A stretch of 34,659 bases of DNA from a bacterium. GTDB taxonomy: Bacteria > Patescibacteriota > Microgenomatia > UBA1406 > GWC2-37-13. The position numbers were made by a program, and so were the translations under genes. Shown piece after piece: positions 26,084-33,911 of the stretch. The DNA lies in NCBI GenBank assembly GCA_021796235.1, contig JAJYOJ010000002.1, positions 1-34,659 on the forward strand, read 5' to 3'. Positions within the stretch are counted from its first letter, which is position 1, and every line of letters starts with the position of its first letter. The notes below the pieces were generated by a model. It was not told where the DNA came from. It worked only from the letters and a program-made list of their open reading frames with translations, and ran no database searches.

Positions 26084-27141
26084 AATTTTAGACCCGCATA
26101 AATTTTACTATATCCGTCTACCATTTTTTCGATCGAAAACAATTCTTCGACACGTTTGCGACATTCACTTCTGTCGATTGACTGGATTACCTTAATTTTT
26201 TCTACCATTTGATTAATATCGTCAACCAGAAAACCGCTTTTACCATCGACAATAATCTCGGGTGCAGCTCCATTTTTAAAAGCGATAACCGGGGTTCCCG
26301 TGGCCATGGATTCAGCCATAACCAGTCCAAAGGGTTCGTTCCACTTGATAGGTTCCAAAAATCCCAAAGCCTCTCCGTAAAGTTTATTTTTTATTTCATC
26401 ATTTAATTCTCCGACGAATAAAATTTGTTTATTGTCGATAAGCGGTTTAATTTCTTCTTGATAGTAGCGAAAATCTTCACCTTCGAGGTTATCAATTGCG
26501 CCGGCGACGACTAATTTTACGCCGGCCTGTTTTGCAGCCAGAATTGCTTCTTTTACGCCTTTGTCCGGGTTGAATTTACCCAACCATAAGAAATAATCCT
26601 TCGGTTTTAAATTAAGGTTATAAAGATTGATATCAACGCCATTATAAACCGTGCATATCCAGTTTAGATTTTCGCCGCCGCGCCTTTGCGAATTGGAAAT
26701 TGAAATATAGTTAAGATCTTTATATTTTTGCAGGACCTGATGACGGTCCTGGCGGCTTTGGGATGCGGGATAGGGAAAATGCAGGGTAAAAACAACCTTA
26801 TTTTTAATTGATTTAGCCAAAGGAAGAGCAATATAGTCGCTTGATTTATTTAGATGCATGTGAATTACATCGAACTTATCTGCCTGGTCAAAAGCCTCAG
26901 TGATATTGAGAAGCGGATACATCAAGTTTGTCCAGGGGATACCGGTCCGGAAAAGCGGGGTTGGAAAAACCGAGACAAGATGTCCTGAGGTTTTGGAACT
27001 TCCGCAGGCAAATAAAGTTACGTCCTCGCCAGCTTTTACGAGTCCTTCGGTCAGGTAGTAAACAATCCGTTCAGTTCCGCCATATTTTTCGGGCGGAATA
27101 TTTTCCCAAAGCGGAGCAACTTGTGCAATACGAAGTTTCAC
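26080..27141 (-). CDS. GT4-family glycosyltransferase C
   Basis: 353 residues. MKLRIAQVAPLWENIPPEKYGGTERIVYYLTEGL at the start, FDVIHMHLNKSSDYIALPLA, VVFTLHFPYPAS, DYFLWLGKFNPDKGVKEAI and WNEPFGLVMAESMATGTPVIAF with APEIIVDGKSGFLV. It shares architecture with the two downstream paralogues but is more divergent from both. It overlaps the stop of the GT20 gene by 4 nt (27138-27141). The three GT4 genes and GT20 thus form one transcription unit reading toward lower coordinates. Confidence 0.88.
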   Translation of the reverse strand: MKLRIAQVAPLWENIPPEKYGGTERIVYYLTEGLVKAGEDVTLFACGSSKTSGHLVSVFPTPLFRTGIPWTNLMYPLLNITEAFDQADKFDVIHMHLNKSSDYIALPLAKSIKNKVVFTLHFPYPASQSRQDRHQVLQKYKDLNYISISNSQRRGGENLNWICTVYNGVDINLYNLNLKPKDYFLWLGKFNPDKGVKEAILAAKQAGVKLVVAGAIDNLEGEDFRYYQEEIKPLIDNKQILFVGELNDEIKNKLYGEALGFLEPIKWNEPFGLVMAESMATGTPVIAFKNGAAPEIIVDGKSGFLVDDINQMVEKIKVIQSIDRSECRKRVEELFSIEKMVDGYSKIYAGLKL

Positions 27142-28601
27142 AGGTTTTCAAATGTTTTATTTATAAAATCGATAGCCCATTTATAGATATTGTTTTCTTT
27201 TATCGCAACCTCCATGGCCTTATTTCTTTTAATTCGTTCATCTTTAGGCATGGTAAGCGCACTGAACATTGCATCCGCAGATTCATCTATATTGTATGGA
27301 TTGATAAGAACGGCGGTTTTTAAATCTTTAGCCGCTCCGGTAAATTTCGAAAGAATGAGCATTCCTTTATCATTTTCCGAACAAATTACATACTCTTTGG
27401 CCACCAGATTCATTCCGTCATCCAAGGAGGTTACCAGGCAGGCGTCGGCTACACGATAGTATTCAAAGATCCGCTCTCTGGGAAGAACGCGGTCGATGAA
27501 ATAAATCGGCTGCCAAGCGCTGGTTGAATATTTCCAGTTAATTTTTTCGACCAAATCGAAAATTTCCCGGTTTAAAGCTTTATAAGCGGGAATGTGAATC
27601 CGGGAGGGAGCTCCGATTGAAAGATAGGTGAACTTTTCCTGGAACTCCGGATATTTCTCCAAAAATCTATCGATAATTTTCAATCTTTCAATCAAGCCTT
27701 TTGTGTAGTCTATTCTGTCAACGCCAATAACCGTATATTGTGTAGTTATTCCGTAGTGAGTTTTAAAAATTCTGCGATTGATATTCTTATGGCGCTCGAG
27801 TTTTGCTTTAATTTCATGGTAGTCGATACCGGCCGGGATATTGGCCAGCTTTGTCTGACTTTGCCCGTATTCAAGCGAGCGAGGCTCGTTATCAACGATG
27901 ACTCCTAGTTCACGCCGCGCACATTCGGTAAAGTTATCAACATGATAACCGCGGTGAAAACCTATAAAATCAGATCCTAACAAACCTTGAAGCAGTTCTT
28001 TTCGCCATGGACAGATCCGAAAAATCTCGTGCGTTGGCCAGGGAATATGCCAAAAGGTGCCGATCGTAATTTTAGAAGACCTGTCTTTTAGCATTTTAGG
28101 AAGAAGTGCGAGATGGTAATCGTTGACCCAGACAAAAGCTTCTTCGCTGTCCAGTTCTTCAATTATTGCATCGGCAAACTTTTCATTTACCTTGTAATAC
28201 ATGTCCCACCAGGCGGCAGAAAAAATGGGTTTGACGAATACGGCATGACAAAGCGGCCAGAGGGTTTGATTGGCGAAGCCGTAATAAAATCCATCGAGTT
28301 CTTTTTTCTTTAAAAAAATACGCTTAAGAGTGTAGGCTTTTTCTTTGGGCGGAACCAAAACCCGATTATGTTTATCAACCACCTGACTATCAGCATTGCC
28401 GCTGGCAATTGCGACCATTAAGCCTCCGATCTGACGCAGAATTCCATCCAGGAGGATATGTGCGCCGCCGGCTGTCTTTTGCAGTTTAATTCCGTCGGGA
28501 GTTTCTGTATGGATGTACGGCTCTCTTTGTATAGCTACAATGAATTTTTTATTCCTTAGAGCTTTTTTTGCAAATTTAATAAGATCATCTGCAGTAGTCA
28601 T
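27138..28601 (-). CDS. Trehalose-6-phosphate synthase-like glycosyltransferase (GT20)
   Basis: 487 residues, about the usual OtsA length. Signature parts: AFVWVNDYHLALLPKMLKD, TFWHIPWPTHEIFRICPWRKELLQGLLGSDFIGFH, VIGVDRIDYTKGLIERLKII, and C-terminal SLDDGMNLVAKEYV. OtsA joins glucose from UDP-glucose to glucose-6-phosphate. The N-terminus (REPYIHTETPDGIKLQKTAGG) differs from E. coli OtsA, so a related acceptor (for example glucosylglycerol-type) is possible. No OtsB-like phosphatase is next to it; the histidine phosphatase at 18588 is not linked. TATAAT 7 nt before the ATG overlaps the pth stop codon, giving the operon its own promoter. The GalT-like gene nearby could feed UDP-sugars. Confidence 0.85.
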   Translation of the reverse strand: MTTADDLIKFAKKALRNKKFIVAIQREPYIHTETPDGIKLQKTAGGAHILLDGILRQIGGLMVAIASGNADSQVVDKHNRVLVPPKEKAYTLKRIFLKKKELDGFYYGFANQTLWPLCHAVFVKPIFSAAWWDMYYKVNEKFADAIIEELDSEEAFVWVNDYHLALLPKMLKDRSSKITIGTFWHIPWPTHEIFRICPWRKELLQGLLGSDFIGFHRGYHVDNFTECARRELGVIVDNEPRSLEYGQSQTKLANIPAGIDYHEIKAKLERHKNINRRIFKTHYGITTQYTVIGVDRIDYTKGLIERLKIIDRFLEKYPEFQEKFTYLSIGAPSRIHIPAYKALNREIFDLVEKINWKYSTSAWQPIYFIDRVLPRERIFEYYRVADACLVTSLDDGMNLVAKEYVICSENDKGMLILSKFTGAAKDLKTAVLINPYNIDESADAMFSALTMPKDERIKRNKAMEVAIKENNIYKWAIDFINKTFENL

Positions 28602-28608
28602 AAAGTTG

Positions 28609-28614
28609 ATTATA
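28609..28614 (-). promoter_or_regulatory. -10 TATAAT of the GT20 operon, 7 nt before the ATG
   Basis: Minus-strand TATAAT at 28614-28609, then CAACTTT and the ATG at 28601. It overlaps the pth stop codon (28612-28610). No good -35 seen. Confidence 0.5.
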
Positions 28615-29089
28615 ACAAATGTTTAAGCTGGGCTTTGATTTTAAGAAAGATAATAGATAGGCTTTCTTTTTCTTCTTTAGTAAAATCCTGAAGTACATAT
28701 GTTTCACCGTCAATTCTATTTTCGGCCGGCCGATTGTCAACTCCGATTCTAATTCGCCAAAAATCTTTTGTTCCCAATGTGTTCTCAATAGATTCCAAAC
28801 CGTTATGAAGTTTTGGTCCCACGCCTTTTTGGATTTTAAACTTTCCCAAAGGGATATCAAGATCGTCATGTGCGATAATCAAATCCGAAATCCGAAGCTC
28901 TAAATCCGAAACTATTTTTTTTACAAAACTTCCCGACTGATTCATAAAAACGTCGGTTTTTACAGTTTTGATTTTTGTCCGCCAGCCGGCGGATTGATTT
29001 TTTAGATAATCCACAAACATCTGTCCGACATTGTGCCGGTTATTTTTATATTTGCTACCCGGATTGCCAAGACCAACTATTATATGCAT
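28610..29089 (-). CDS. pth: Peptidyl-tRNA hydrolase, short form
   Basis: The true start is ATG 29089 (MHIIVGLGNPGSKYKNNRHNVG); a longer frame to 29155 adds no conserved sequence. The 159-residue protein has the Pth catalytic set: N9, H19, N50 (MNQSG), D75/D76 in AHDDLDIPLGKFKI and HNG at 95-97. Pth frees tRNAs from peptidyl-tRNA that drops off ribosomes and is essential in bacteria. It is shorter than the usual 190 residues or so, lacking some C-terminal lid. Residues about 60-71 (VSDLELRISDL) are coded by tandem heptamer repeats. TATACT lies 7 nt before the ATG. Confidence 0.92.
   Translation of the reverse strand: MHIIVGLGNPGSKYKNNRHNVGQMFVDYLKNQSAGWRTKIKTVKTDVFMNQSGSFVKKIVSDLELRISDLIIAHDDLDIPLGKFKIQKGVGPKLHNGLESIENTLGTKDFWRIRIGVDNRPAENRIDGETYVLQDFTKEEKESLSIIFLKIKAQLKHLL
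28881..28908. repeat. Four tandem AAATCCG-type heptamers inside pth
   Basis: AAATCCG (28881-28887), AAATCCG (28888-28894), AAGCTCT (28895-28901), AAATCCG (28902-28908). It codes for SDLELRISDL just before the conserved AHDDLD strand, a place where Pth enzymes normally have a short strand and turn. Confidence 0.75.
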
Positions 29090-29096
29090 AGTATTT

Positions 29097-29165
29097 AGTA
29101 TACAGTATGGAGTAGCGAGAAGGGAAAACAAATACCTTGATACTGCATACTGCATACTCTATACT
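29097..29165. promoter_or_regulatory. Divergent promoters of pth (-) and the GalT-like gene (+)
   Basis: Plus strand: TTGATA (29137-29142), 17-bp spacer, TATACT (29160-29165), 6 nt to the ATG at 29172. Minus strand: TATACT (29102-29097), 7 nt to the ATG at 29089. Between them the imperfect repeats of actgcatactgcatact and tactccatactgtatact form partial inverted copies. Both starts would be leaderless. Confidence 0.6.
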
Positions 29166-29171
29166 GAATTT

Positions 29172-30044
29172 ATGAGCAAATATATACCCGACGTTTCTTC
29201 GCACCGATGGGTAATTGTTTCGCCGCACCGTATTAGTCGCCCGGGGGGTGACGGTAAAAAACCAGTCTGTCCTCTCTGCATGGGTCACGAAAAGATGACT
29301 CCGCCGGAAGTTTTACGCTACGGAGGCGGGGCTGCTAATAAACCCGGATGGCAAGTCAGAGTTATACCTAACCTGTATCCAATTACCGACGATCATGAAG
29401 TTATAGTTCATTCACCCGATCCTGACAAAGATATAGAGATATTACCTTTACCTCATGTAAAACTGATCTTTACCGCCTATCGTCAGCGTTACAATTTTTA
29501 TAAAAAAAAAGGTCAGGTCATAATTTTTTGCAACCACGGTGAGTATGCTGGCGCTTCACTTTCGCATCCCCATTCGCAACTGGTTGTTATTCCTTCCCAA
29601 ATTAATCTCGACACACTTTCTCAGGAACCGCTGAACAATATGGTCGATGCAAATAATTTTTTCAACGTCTATTGTCCGGATTTTTCTCAGTGGCCATATG
29701 AACTTTGGATTGTTCCGAAAAAACCTGGTACTGTTTTTGGTGATATAACCGATGAAGAAATGGCTGATTTGGCAGAAATAACCCAAAAAATGCTAAATCG
29801 TATGCTACACATTTATAAAGAAGAACACGTAACCAAAATGCCGTTCTCTTACAACTACTATATTTATCCCAAAGAAAACTGGTATTTTCGTTTAATCCCG
29901 CGTTTTATTCACCGGGCTGGTTTTGAGCTGGGTACCGGTCTTTCAGTTAATATAGTCGATCCAATAGATGCTGCTATGGAGTACGCCGGCATGGAAAGAA
30001 AAGTCGTCCATGTCCTTAAAAAACTCAAGAAATATAATAAGTAG
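29172..30044 (+). CDS. galT: Galactose-1-phosphate uridylyltransferase-like protein
   Basis: From ATG 29172 (MSKYIPDVSSHRWVIVSPHR) the protein has 290 residues; the frame runs upstream into pth without conservation. Zinc-site CPLC (C33, C36), RVIPNLYPIT, and the catalytic H132-P-H134-S-Q136 (SLSHPHSQL) with GEYAGAS ahead of it define the GalT branch of the HIT superfamily. GalT-type enzymes swap UMP between UDP-glucose and galactose-1-phosphate through a uridylyl-His; some relatives move UMP or AMP onto other sugar phosphates. No galK or galE is nearby. It would supply activated sugars for the glycosyltransferases. Leaderless promoter upstream. Confidence 0.86.
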   Translation: MSKYIPDVSSHRWVIVSPHRISRPGGDGKKPVCPLCMGHEKMTPPEVLRYGGGAANKPGWQVRVIPNLYPITDDHEVIVHSPDPDKDIEILPLPHVKLIFTAYRQRYNFYKKKGQVIIFCNHGEYAGASLSHPHSQLVVIPSQINLDTLSQEPLNNMVDANNFFNVYCPDFSQWPYELWIVPKKPGTVFGDITDEEMADLAEITQKMLNRMLHIYKEEHVTKMPFSYNYYIYPKENWYFRLIPRFIHRAGFELGTGLSVNIVDPIDAAMEYAGMERKVVHVLKKLKKYNK

Positions 30045-30051
30045 TTTTTCA

Positions 30052-30795
30052 CTAAAACTGGATTTTTAAAATCCCGGTCTTTATTCTGGTTCCATTATTA
30101 CTTTGCAGAATTATCTGATAGTAAAGTTCATCTTTAGGGTTTAAGTTGGTAATTGTCAGATGATGAAAAGTTTGGGGAGTATCAGTAATTGTGTATCCGG
30201 AAACTTCATTGGTGGTTTTATCGTCGATAACAATTCTGGACCGAAGCGGAATGTCGGTTTTAAAAGAAACTAGTATATAGTGTGCCGATTGCGAAAAGTA
30301 AATTTTTTTCATCAGATCAGATGCTGAAGAGTATCTGGCTGTTCCCGATAAAAATGGACTAAATGAGGAATAGGCGACATAACCGACGGTTATGAGAACC
30401 GTTAAGACCAAAACAGCTTTTAGATCGGGAAGCGGCAGATTCCAAAGACGGAAGTAATTAACCTTTACCGATTGGGCTTCTTTAAAGCGTACGAGGTCGT
30501 CGGCATAGGCGAAGACGCCTCGACATTTGGGGCAAGACAAAAGCGTAATATCTTGAGGTATGCTCTCCTGATTCGCAAGAGGCGACAGGACAGATTGATC
30601 TCTCGGACAGGCTTTAACATTACCCGACACTTCATCGCTTTTTTTATCTCTTTCCAGCTGTTGTGAAGCCTCAATCGATATTCTGTTGATTCCGTTTTCC
30701 GCAAAAAAACTTCCGCCGCAATTTGCACAGTGAAGAATAGTTTGTTTATCAAGCGTAAGCTCTTTCAGTTCTTGGGAACAGTTGGGGCAGGACAT
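30052..30795 (-). CDS. Zinc-ribbon membrane protein with C-terminal beta domain
   Basis: 247 residues. The N-terminus carries a zinc ribbon (C3, C6, C23, C26: SCPNC...HCANCG), a second degenerate one (C63-P-R-D66, C88, C91: SCPKCRG), then a transmembrane helix (about 122-140) and an outer Fn3-like beta domain (about 150-247, with ITDTPQTFHHLTITNLNPKDELYYQI). It may link cytoplasmic sensing with the cell surface; no enzyme motif is present. The zf-TFIIB-like ribbon type is common in CPR proteins. TATACT (30807-30802) lies 6 nt before its ATG. It ends 7 nt from the convergent GalT-like gene. Confidence 0.72.
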   Translation of the reverse strand: MSCPNCSQELKELTLDKQTILHCANCGGSFFAENGINRISIEASQQLERDKKSDEVSGNVKACPRDQSVLSPLANQESIPQDITLLSCPKCRGVFAYADDLVRFKEAQSVKVNYFRLWNLPLPDLKAVLVLTVLITVGYVAYSSFSPFLSGTARYSSASDLMKKIYFSQSAHYILVSFKTDIPLRSRIVIDDKTTNEVSGYTITDTPQTFHHLTITNLNPKDELYYQIILQSNNGTRIKTGILKIQF

Positions 30796-30801
30796 AGAAA
30801 T

Positions 30802-30852
30802 AGTATAACACCTTTTATTATATTGACTTTTGTTTTTATTTATTGGTATAGT
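30802..30852. promoter_or_regulatory. Divergent promoters for 30795(-) and 30860(+)
   Basis: Plus strand: TTGACT (30823-30828), 18-bp spacer, TATAGT (30847-30852), 7 nt to the ATG at 30860. Minus strand: TATACT (30807-30802), 6 nt to the ATG at 30795. Confidence 0.6.
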
Positions 30853-30859
30853 GAGAAGT

Positions 30860-31168
30860 ATGGATCAGAAACTAACAGATGAAGAGAGAGATAAGATTTA
30901 CGATGATTTGGCAGATACTATGATAGATGCCTTAGGAAAGGGATTTATTTCCGATGAAGAAGCTCCCAACTCTTCAAAATATATTTTAGAAGCTTTAGAC
31001 AATGTAAAAATCCAATCTGAATTAGACAAGTTTTTTCAAGACCTTTGTAATAGATGGAAAATCTATAAACCTGTTTATGATAAATTTAAAGCGAAATTAA
31101 TGAAAAAGACAGATGAGTTAAAGATGAACGAAATTACCAGTAAACTTAATCAATTAATCCAAAATTGA
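30860..31168 (+). CDS. Small acidic helical protein, first gene of a three-gene cassette
   Basis: 102 residues (start MDQKLTDEERDKIYDDLADTM, chosen by the 7-nt distance from the -10; the frame extends 10 codons upstream through the promoter). It is all-helical and charged: DKIYDDLADTMIDAL, SSKYILEALDNVK, SELDKFFQDLCNRWKIYKPVYDKFKAKL. I know similar short proteins (DEERDKIYxDLAD...SSxYIL) from Patescibacteria but no role. The next ATG comes one nucleotide after its stop. Confidence 0.7.
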   Translation: MDQKLTDEERDKIYDDLADTMIDALGKGFISDEEAPNSSKYILEALDNVKIQSELDKFFQDLCNRWKIYKPVYDKFKAKLMKKTDELKMNEITSKLNQLIQN

Positions 31169-31169
31169 A

Positions 31170-33320
31170 ATGCCAGATGCAGTTGCCGCTGAACCAATAC
31201 AGTTAAAACCAACCGAAGTACTTGCTTTTGGAAGTGAAGCCGCATTAGTTTCACAAATTACTCCGCAAGCAGCAACTCACGCAGCTGAATTAAGGACTCA
31301 ACGAGCCCAGGGGACAAAAGGTCGAGAAGCATTTCGGCAGAATATCGCTCAAGCAGAACATGCGGCTTATACTCCACAAAGCGGTGAAGGATTGAAGGTA
31401 CGTTATGGCGGAGGAGCGGCCAGTCTAGATGCACAAGGTAGGGCAGTATTAAATGCAAACGCTACACCTGAACAACAAGCTGTTTTTAACGAGGCGGTTA
31501 CTGCTATTGACAGATCGTCGCGAGTATTGACCTATTTACAATTACTAAACCAACAAAATCCACAAACTCAGTTTCAAGCTCTGCAACAACCTGAAAGACC
31601 AGATCTTCAAAATATTAGTAATTGGGAAGCTTTACGACGTGAAGCTTTAAATACGATTGCTAATGACCCTTCTTTTAGAAATATGTTTCCTGAATTATAT
31701 CGGCAAGGAGTTACCGATGCAAATAGAAGAGCTTATATTGAAGCGACCTTAGCGCAAGACCCACTGTTTCGCGCTAAAATTGGTGAGCGAATGGCGGGTG
31801 TTTACACTGCAGCTATGCAGCTTCCAGAAATTGGAGCTGATAGACCAATTCAAGAAGCAAGACAACGCCAGGCTGAGCAAGAAACTGCCTACAATCAACA
31901 AGCTGATAATCTGGTGCAACTCTTAACAGGTCATAGTATAAATCAATTAACAATACCAGGGGTTCCCTCAAGAGTAATTAATGTTGATCGTGTTGGAATT
32001 CAGCAATTATTGCAAGCGGCTCCGAATACAGACTCAGCTAGAAATACAATACTACAAGGAATTATGAATTGTGATGCACAGATATTAACTAATGTTCAAG
32101 ATTTAGAGATTAATATCCCTAACCAGCTAAATAGGGTGCAGGAGCAGATGATGAGATTGCTTGCTCCTGTTATGCAAAATCAAAATTTAAACCCTAATAA
32201 ATTAAGACAAGCATTACAAAATATACCTGGTGGCCAAGCATTACTTAATCAAGAAACACAGTTACAGCAACAATTGCAAAATTTACAAAATACCTTAGTG
32301 TCGGGAGGACCGATGGCTCAAGCTGATCAAGCTTTCCAAAACATTGCAGAACCATTATTGGAAGCAGGAGTAACACAGCAAAACACACAAGGGGAATTTG
32401 GATCTTTACTTTCTCAAGCAAAAGGAACTCAAATAAATATTGATAGAATTAGACAACAAATTGCTGGACTTCAGGCGGTACGAACTCCAGAAAGAACTAC
32501 TCAAGAAGTACAAAGAATGTTGGCAGAACGACGACTCCTTGGTCAATTAGACACGATATTCGGAGAGGCAGTTGCTGATGTAATGGAGAAACGATATGAT
32601 GAAATGTTACTTCTAGAACAGAAAAAACAACAAGAAGATGCCAAAAAAACTGAAGAAAAGAAAGGCGCTAGAGCTGGTCGTGCTCAACGACAGGTGCAAC
32701 AAGAAGAAAATGAAAGATGGATAAGAATTGATCCAACCACTGGTAAAGTAATTCGATGCACAAATATTGCCGAAGATATCGATTTATTAATTTATCAAGG
32801 AGACAATGGTCGTCGACGTTGGTTTATGAGAAGTATTTTTGGATCCGATGCGACTTTTACAGTTTCGCGAATTAATGCACAAGGCAATAAAACTGATAGG
32901 AAGGTAAACTGGCAGACATTCAATTTTGTTACTGATGAGCTAAAAGGAGAAAATAAGGCCGTATTTGATACTGTTTATGAGGCTGAATCAGCAAACATGA
33001 CTAAAAAATTAATGACCGATTACTTTTTAGCACGTTCAGTTGGTCAGGTAGGCGGCTGGATTGGTTCACGTCTAGGTAGATATAGATTTGAAGGTTCTGC
33101 AGGCCAATTATATTTGAAGAATTATGAATTTGAAGCGCTTAATAAAAATTTTGGAGCCGAAATTGATGCTACTTTAAAAGAATCAAAAGAAGCCCAACAG
33201 GTTATTAAAACCCTAAGCGAAAAAGGTGTTCCTCTTGATCACAGATTGAGATGGTTGATTTATATATTAGTAGCACTTGGTATTCTTGCTGGTCTAGGAT
33301 TATTTGCTGTACGACATTAA
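31170..33320 (+). CDS. Large Gln-rich helical protein with C-terminal membrane anchor
   Basis: 716 residues, unusually rich in Gln, Ala and Asn. Residues about 25-70 and 200-470 look helical and coiled-coil-prone (EIGADRPIQEARQRQAEQE, GGQALLNQETQLQQQLQN). A charged EKKKQQEDAKKTEEKK stretch near 486-505 leads to a mixed alpha/beta region (about 512-690, RWIRIDPTTGKVIRCTN, RRRWFMRSIFGSDATFTVSR), then one transmembrane helix (about 694-714) and a short tail VRH. There is no signal peptide, so the bulk should face the cytoplasm as a tail-anchored protein. No family recognised. It is translationally linked to the small helical gene before it and the small gene after it. Confidence 0.72.
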   Translation: MPDAVAAEPIQLKPTEVLAFGSEAALVSQITPQAATHAAELRTQRAQGTKGREAFRQNIAQAEHAAYTPQSGEGLKVRYGGGAASLDAQGRAVLNANATPEQQAVFNEAVTAIDRSSRVLTYLQLLNQQNPQTQFQALQQPERPDLQNISNWEALRREALNTIANDPSFRNMFPELYRQGVTDANRRAYIEATLAQDPLFRAKIGERMAGVYTAAMQLPEIGADRPIQEARQRQAEQETAYNQQADNLVQLLTGHSINQLTIPGVPSRVINVDRVGIQQLLQAAPNTDSARNTILQGIMNCDAQILTNVQDLEINIPNQLNRVQEQMMRLLAPVMQNQNLNPNKLRQALQNIPGGQALLNQETQLQQQLQNLQNTLVSGGPMAQADQAFQNIAEPLLEAGVTQQNTQGEFGSLLSQAKGTQINIDRIRQQIAGLQAVRTPERTTQEVQRMLAERRLLGQLDTIFGEAVADVMEKRYDEMLLLEQKKQQEDAKKTEEKKGARAGRAQRQVQQEENERWIRIDPTTGKVIRCTNIAEDIDLLIYQGDNGRRRWFMRSIFGSDATFTVSRINAQGNKTDRKVNWQTFNFVTDELKGENKAVFDTVYEAESANMTKKLMTDYFLARSVGQVGGWIGSRLGRYRFEGSAGQLYLKNYEFEALNKNFGAEIDATLKESKEAQQVIKTLSEKGVPLDHRLRWLIYILVALGILAGLGLFAVRH

Positions 33321-33339
33321 AAGAACAAAATACTACGAT

Positions 33340-33645
33340 ATGCCAGACGGATCGAATTTTGAAGGACCTCCAAAAGTAATTGAACCGGTTGCTCCCAAAC
33401 CGACTATTGAGAATAAAGCAGTCGTTGAGTCGCCCCCGATACCAAACGCTGAAGATATAGCTACACAAATGCAAGTTGATGAGGCGGAGACTGAAAGAGT
33501 AAAAGAGATGTTGGCAAGCGCTGGTTTGGTTACTCCAGAACAGAAGACAATAGAGCCAGTTCCCAAAGTAGATCCGGTAAGGCAGAATCAGAACATTATT
33601 GCAAAGTTTTTTGCCTGGATAATGAATCTTTTTCGCCGGAGATAG
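33340..33645 (+). CDS. Small Pro-rich protein with amphipathic C-terminus, third cassette gene
   Basis: 101 residues from ATG 33340 (MPDGSNFEGPPKVIEP); the frame reaches 33304 but overlaps the previous gene. A Pro/Val-rich disordered N-part precedes a helix (about 49-73, EDIATQMQVDEAETERVKEMLASAGLV). The end, NIIAKFFAWIMNLFRRR, looks like an amphipathic membrane-binding helix with a positive cap. It starts 19 nt after the large gene's stop. Like its partner (MPDAVAAEP), it begins with MPD. Function unknown. Confidence 0.62.
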   Translation: MPDGSNFEGPPKVIEPVAPKPTIENKAVVESPPIPNAEDIATQMQVDEAETERVKEMLASAGLVTPEQKTIEPVPKVDPVRQNQNIIAKFFAWIMNLFRRR

Positions 33646-33646
33646 T

Positions 33647-33868
33647 CTATTTTTCCTCCTCAACCCCAAGAAGCCTCAGTACAACATCTTTTCGGTAGCG
33701 TCTGTCGCCGCGTGAGTTAATTCTTATAGCAGGTAGTTTTCCTTTTTTACCCCAGCGTTTTATTGTTAAGGAAGAGACGCGTAAAAGTCCGGCGACTTCA
33801 CCGATTGTCAGTAAATCCGGTAAATCGGCAAGTGATACTTTATTTACCGGTTTGGTTTTGTAAGACAT
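33647..33868 (-). CDS. Excisionase-like (MerR-type) helix-turn-helix DNA-binding protein
   Basis: 73 residues from ATG 33868; a GTG- or ATG-type start at 33904 lies upstream of the -10 and is rejected. The HTH reads LLTIGEVAGLLRVSSLTIKRWGKKGKLPAIRI, followed by DRRYRKDVVLRLL, the standard excisionase/MerR layout with a winged strand. Such proteins bind DNA as phage or element excisionases or as small regulators. No integrase or attachment site is seen, so a regulator is as likely. A consensus promoter drives it. The stop lies 1 nt from the cassette's third gene. Confidence 0.82.
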   Translation of the reverse strand: MSYKTKPVNKVSLADLPDLLTIGEVAGLLRVSSLTIKRWGKKGKLPAIRINSRGDRRYRKDVVLRLLGVEEEK

Positions 33869-33875
33869 AGTTTGA

Positions 33876-33911
33876 ATTATAAGATGTTTGAAGTCAGTTG
33901 TCAAATGTCAA
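33876..33911 (-). promoter_or_regulatory. Consensus promoter with tandem -35 boxes, leaderless
   Basis: Minus strand: TTGACA (33904-33899), 17-bp spacer, TATAAT (33881-33876), 7 nt (TCAAACT) to the ATG at 33868. A second TTGACA (33911-33906) precedes the first by 7 nt, giving TTGACAT-TTGACAA. It overlaps the end of the upstream hydrolase gene. A repeat of -35 boxes could be an autoregulatory binding site. Confidence 0.78.

Noticed and set aside
29031-29171. Upstream extension of the GalT-like gene
   Set aside because: It runs through the pth start and both promoters; conserved sequence begins at MSKYIPDVSSHRWV.
33647-33868. Excisionase-like gene as a sign of an integrated element
   Set aside because: No integrase, attachment-site repeats, or phage structural genes are visible, and the neighbours look chromosomal.
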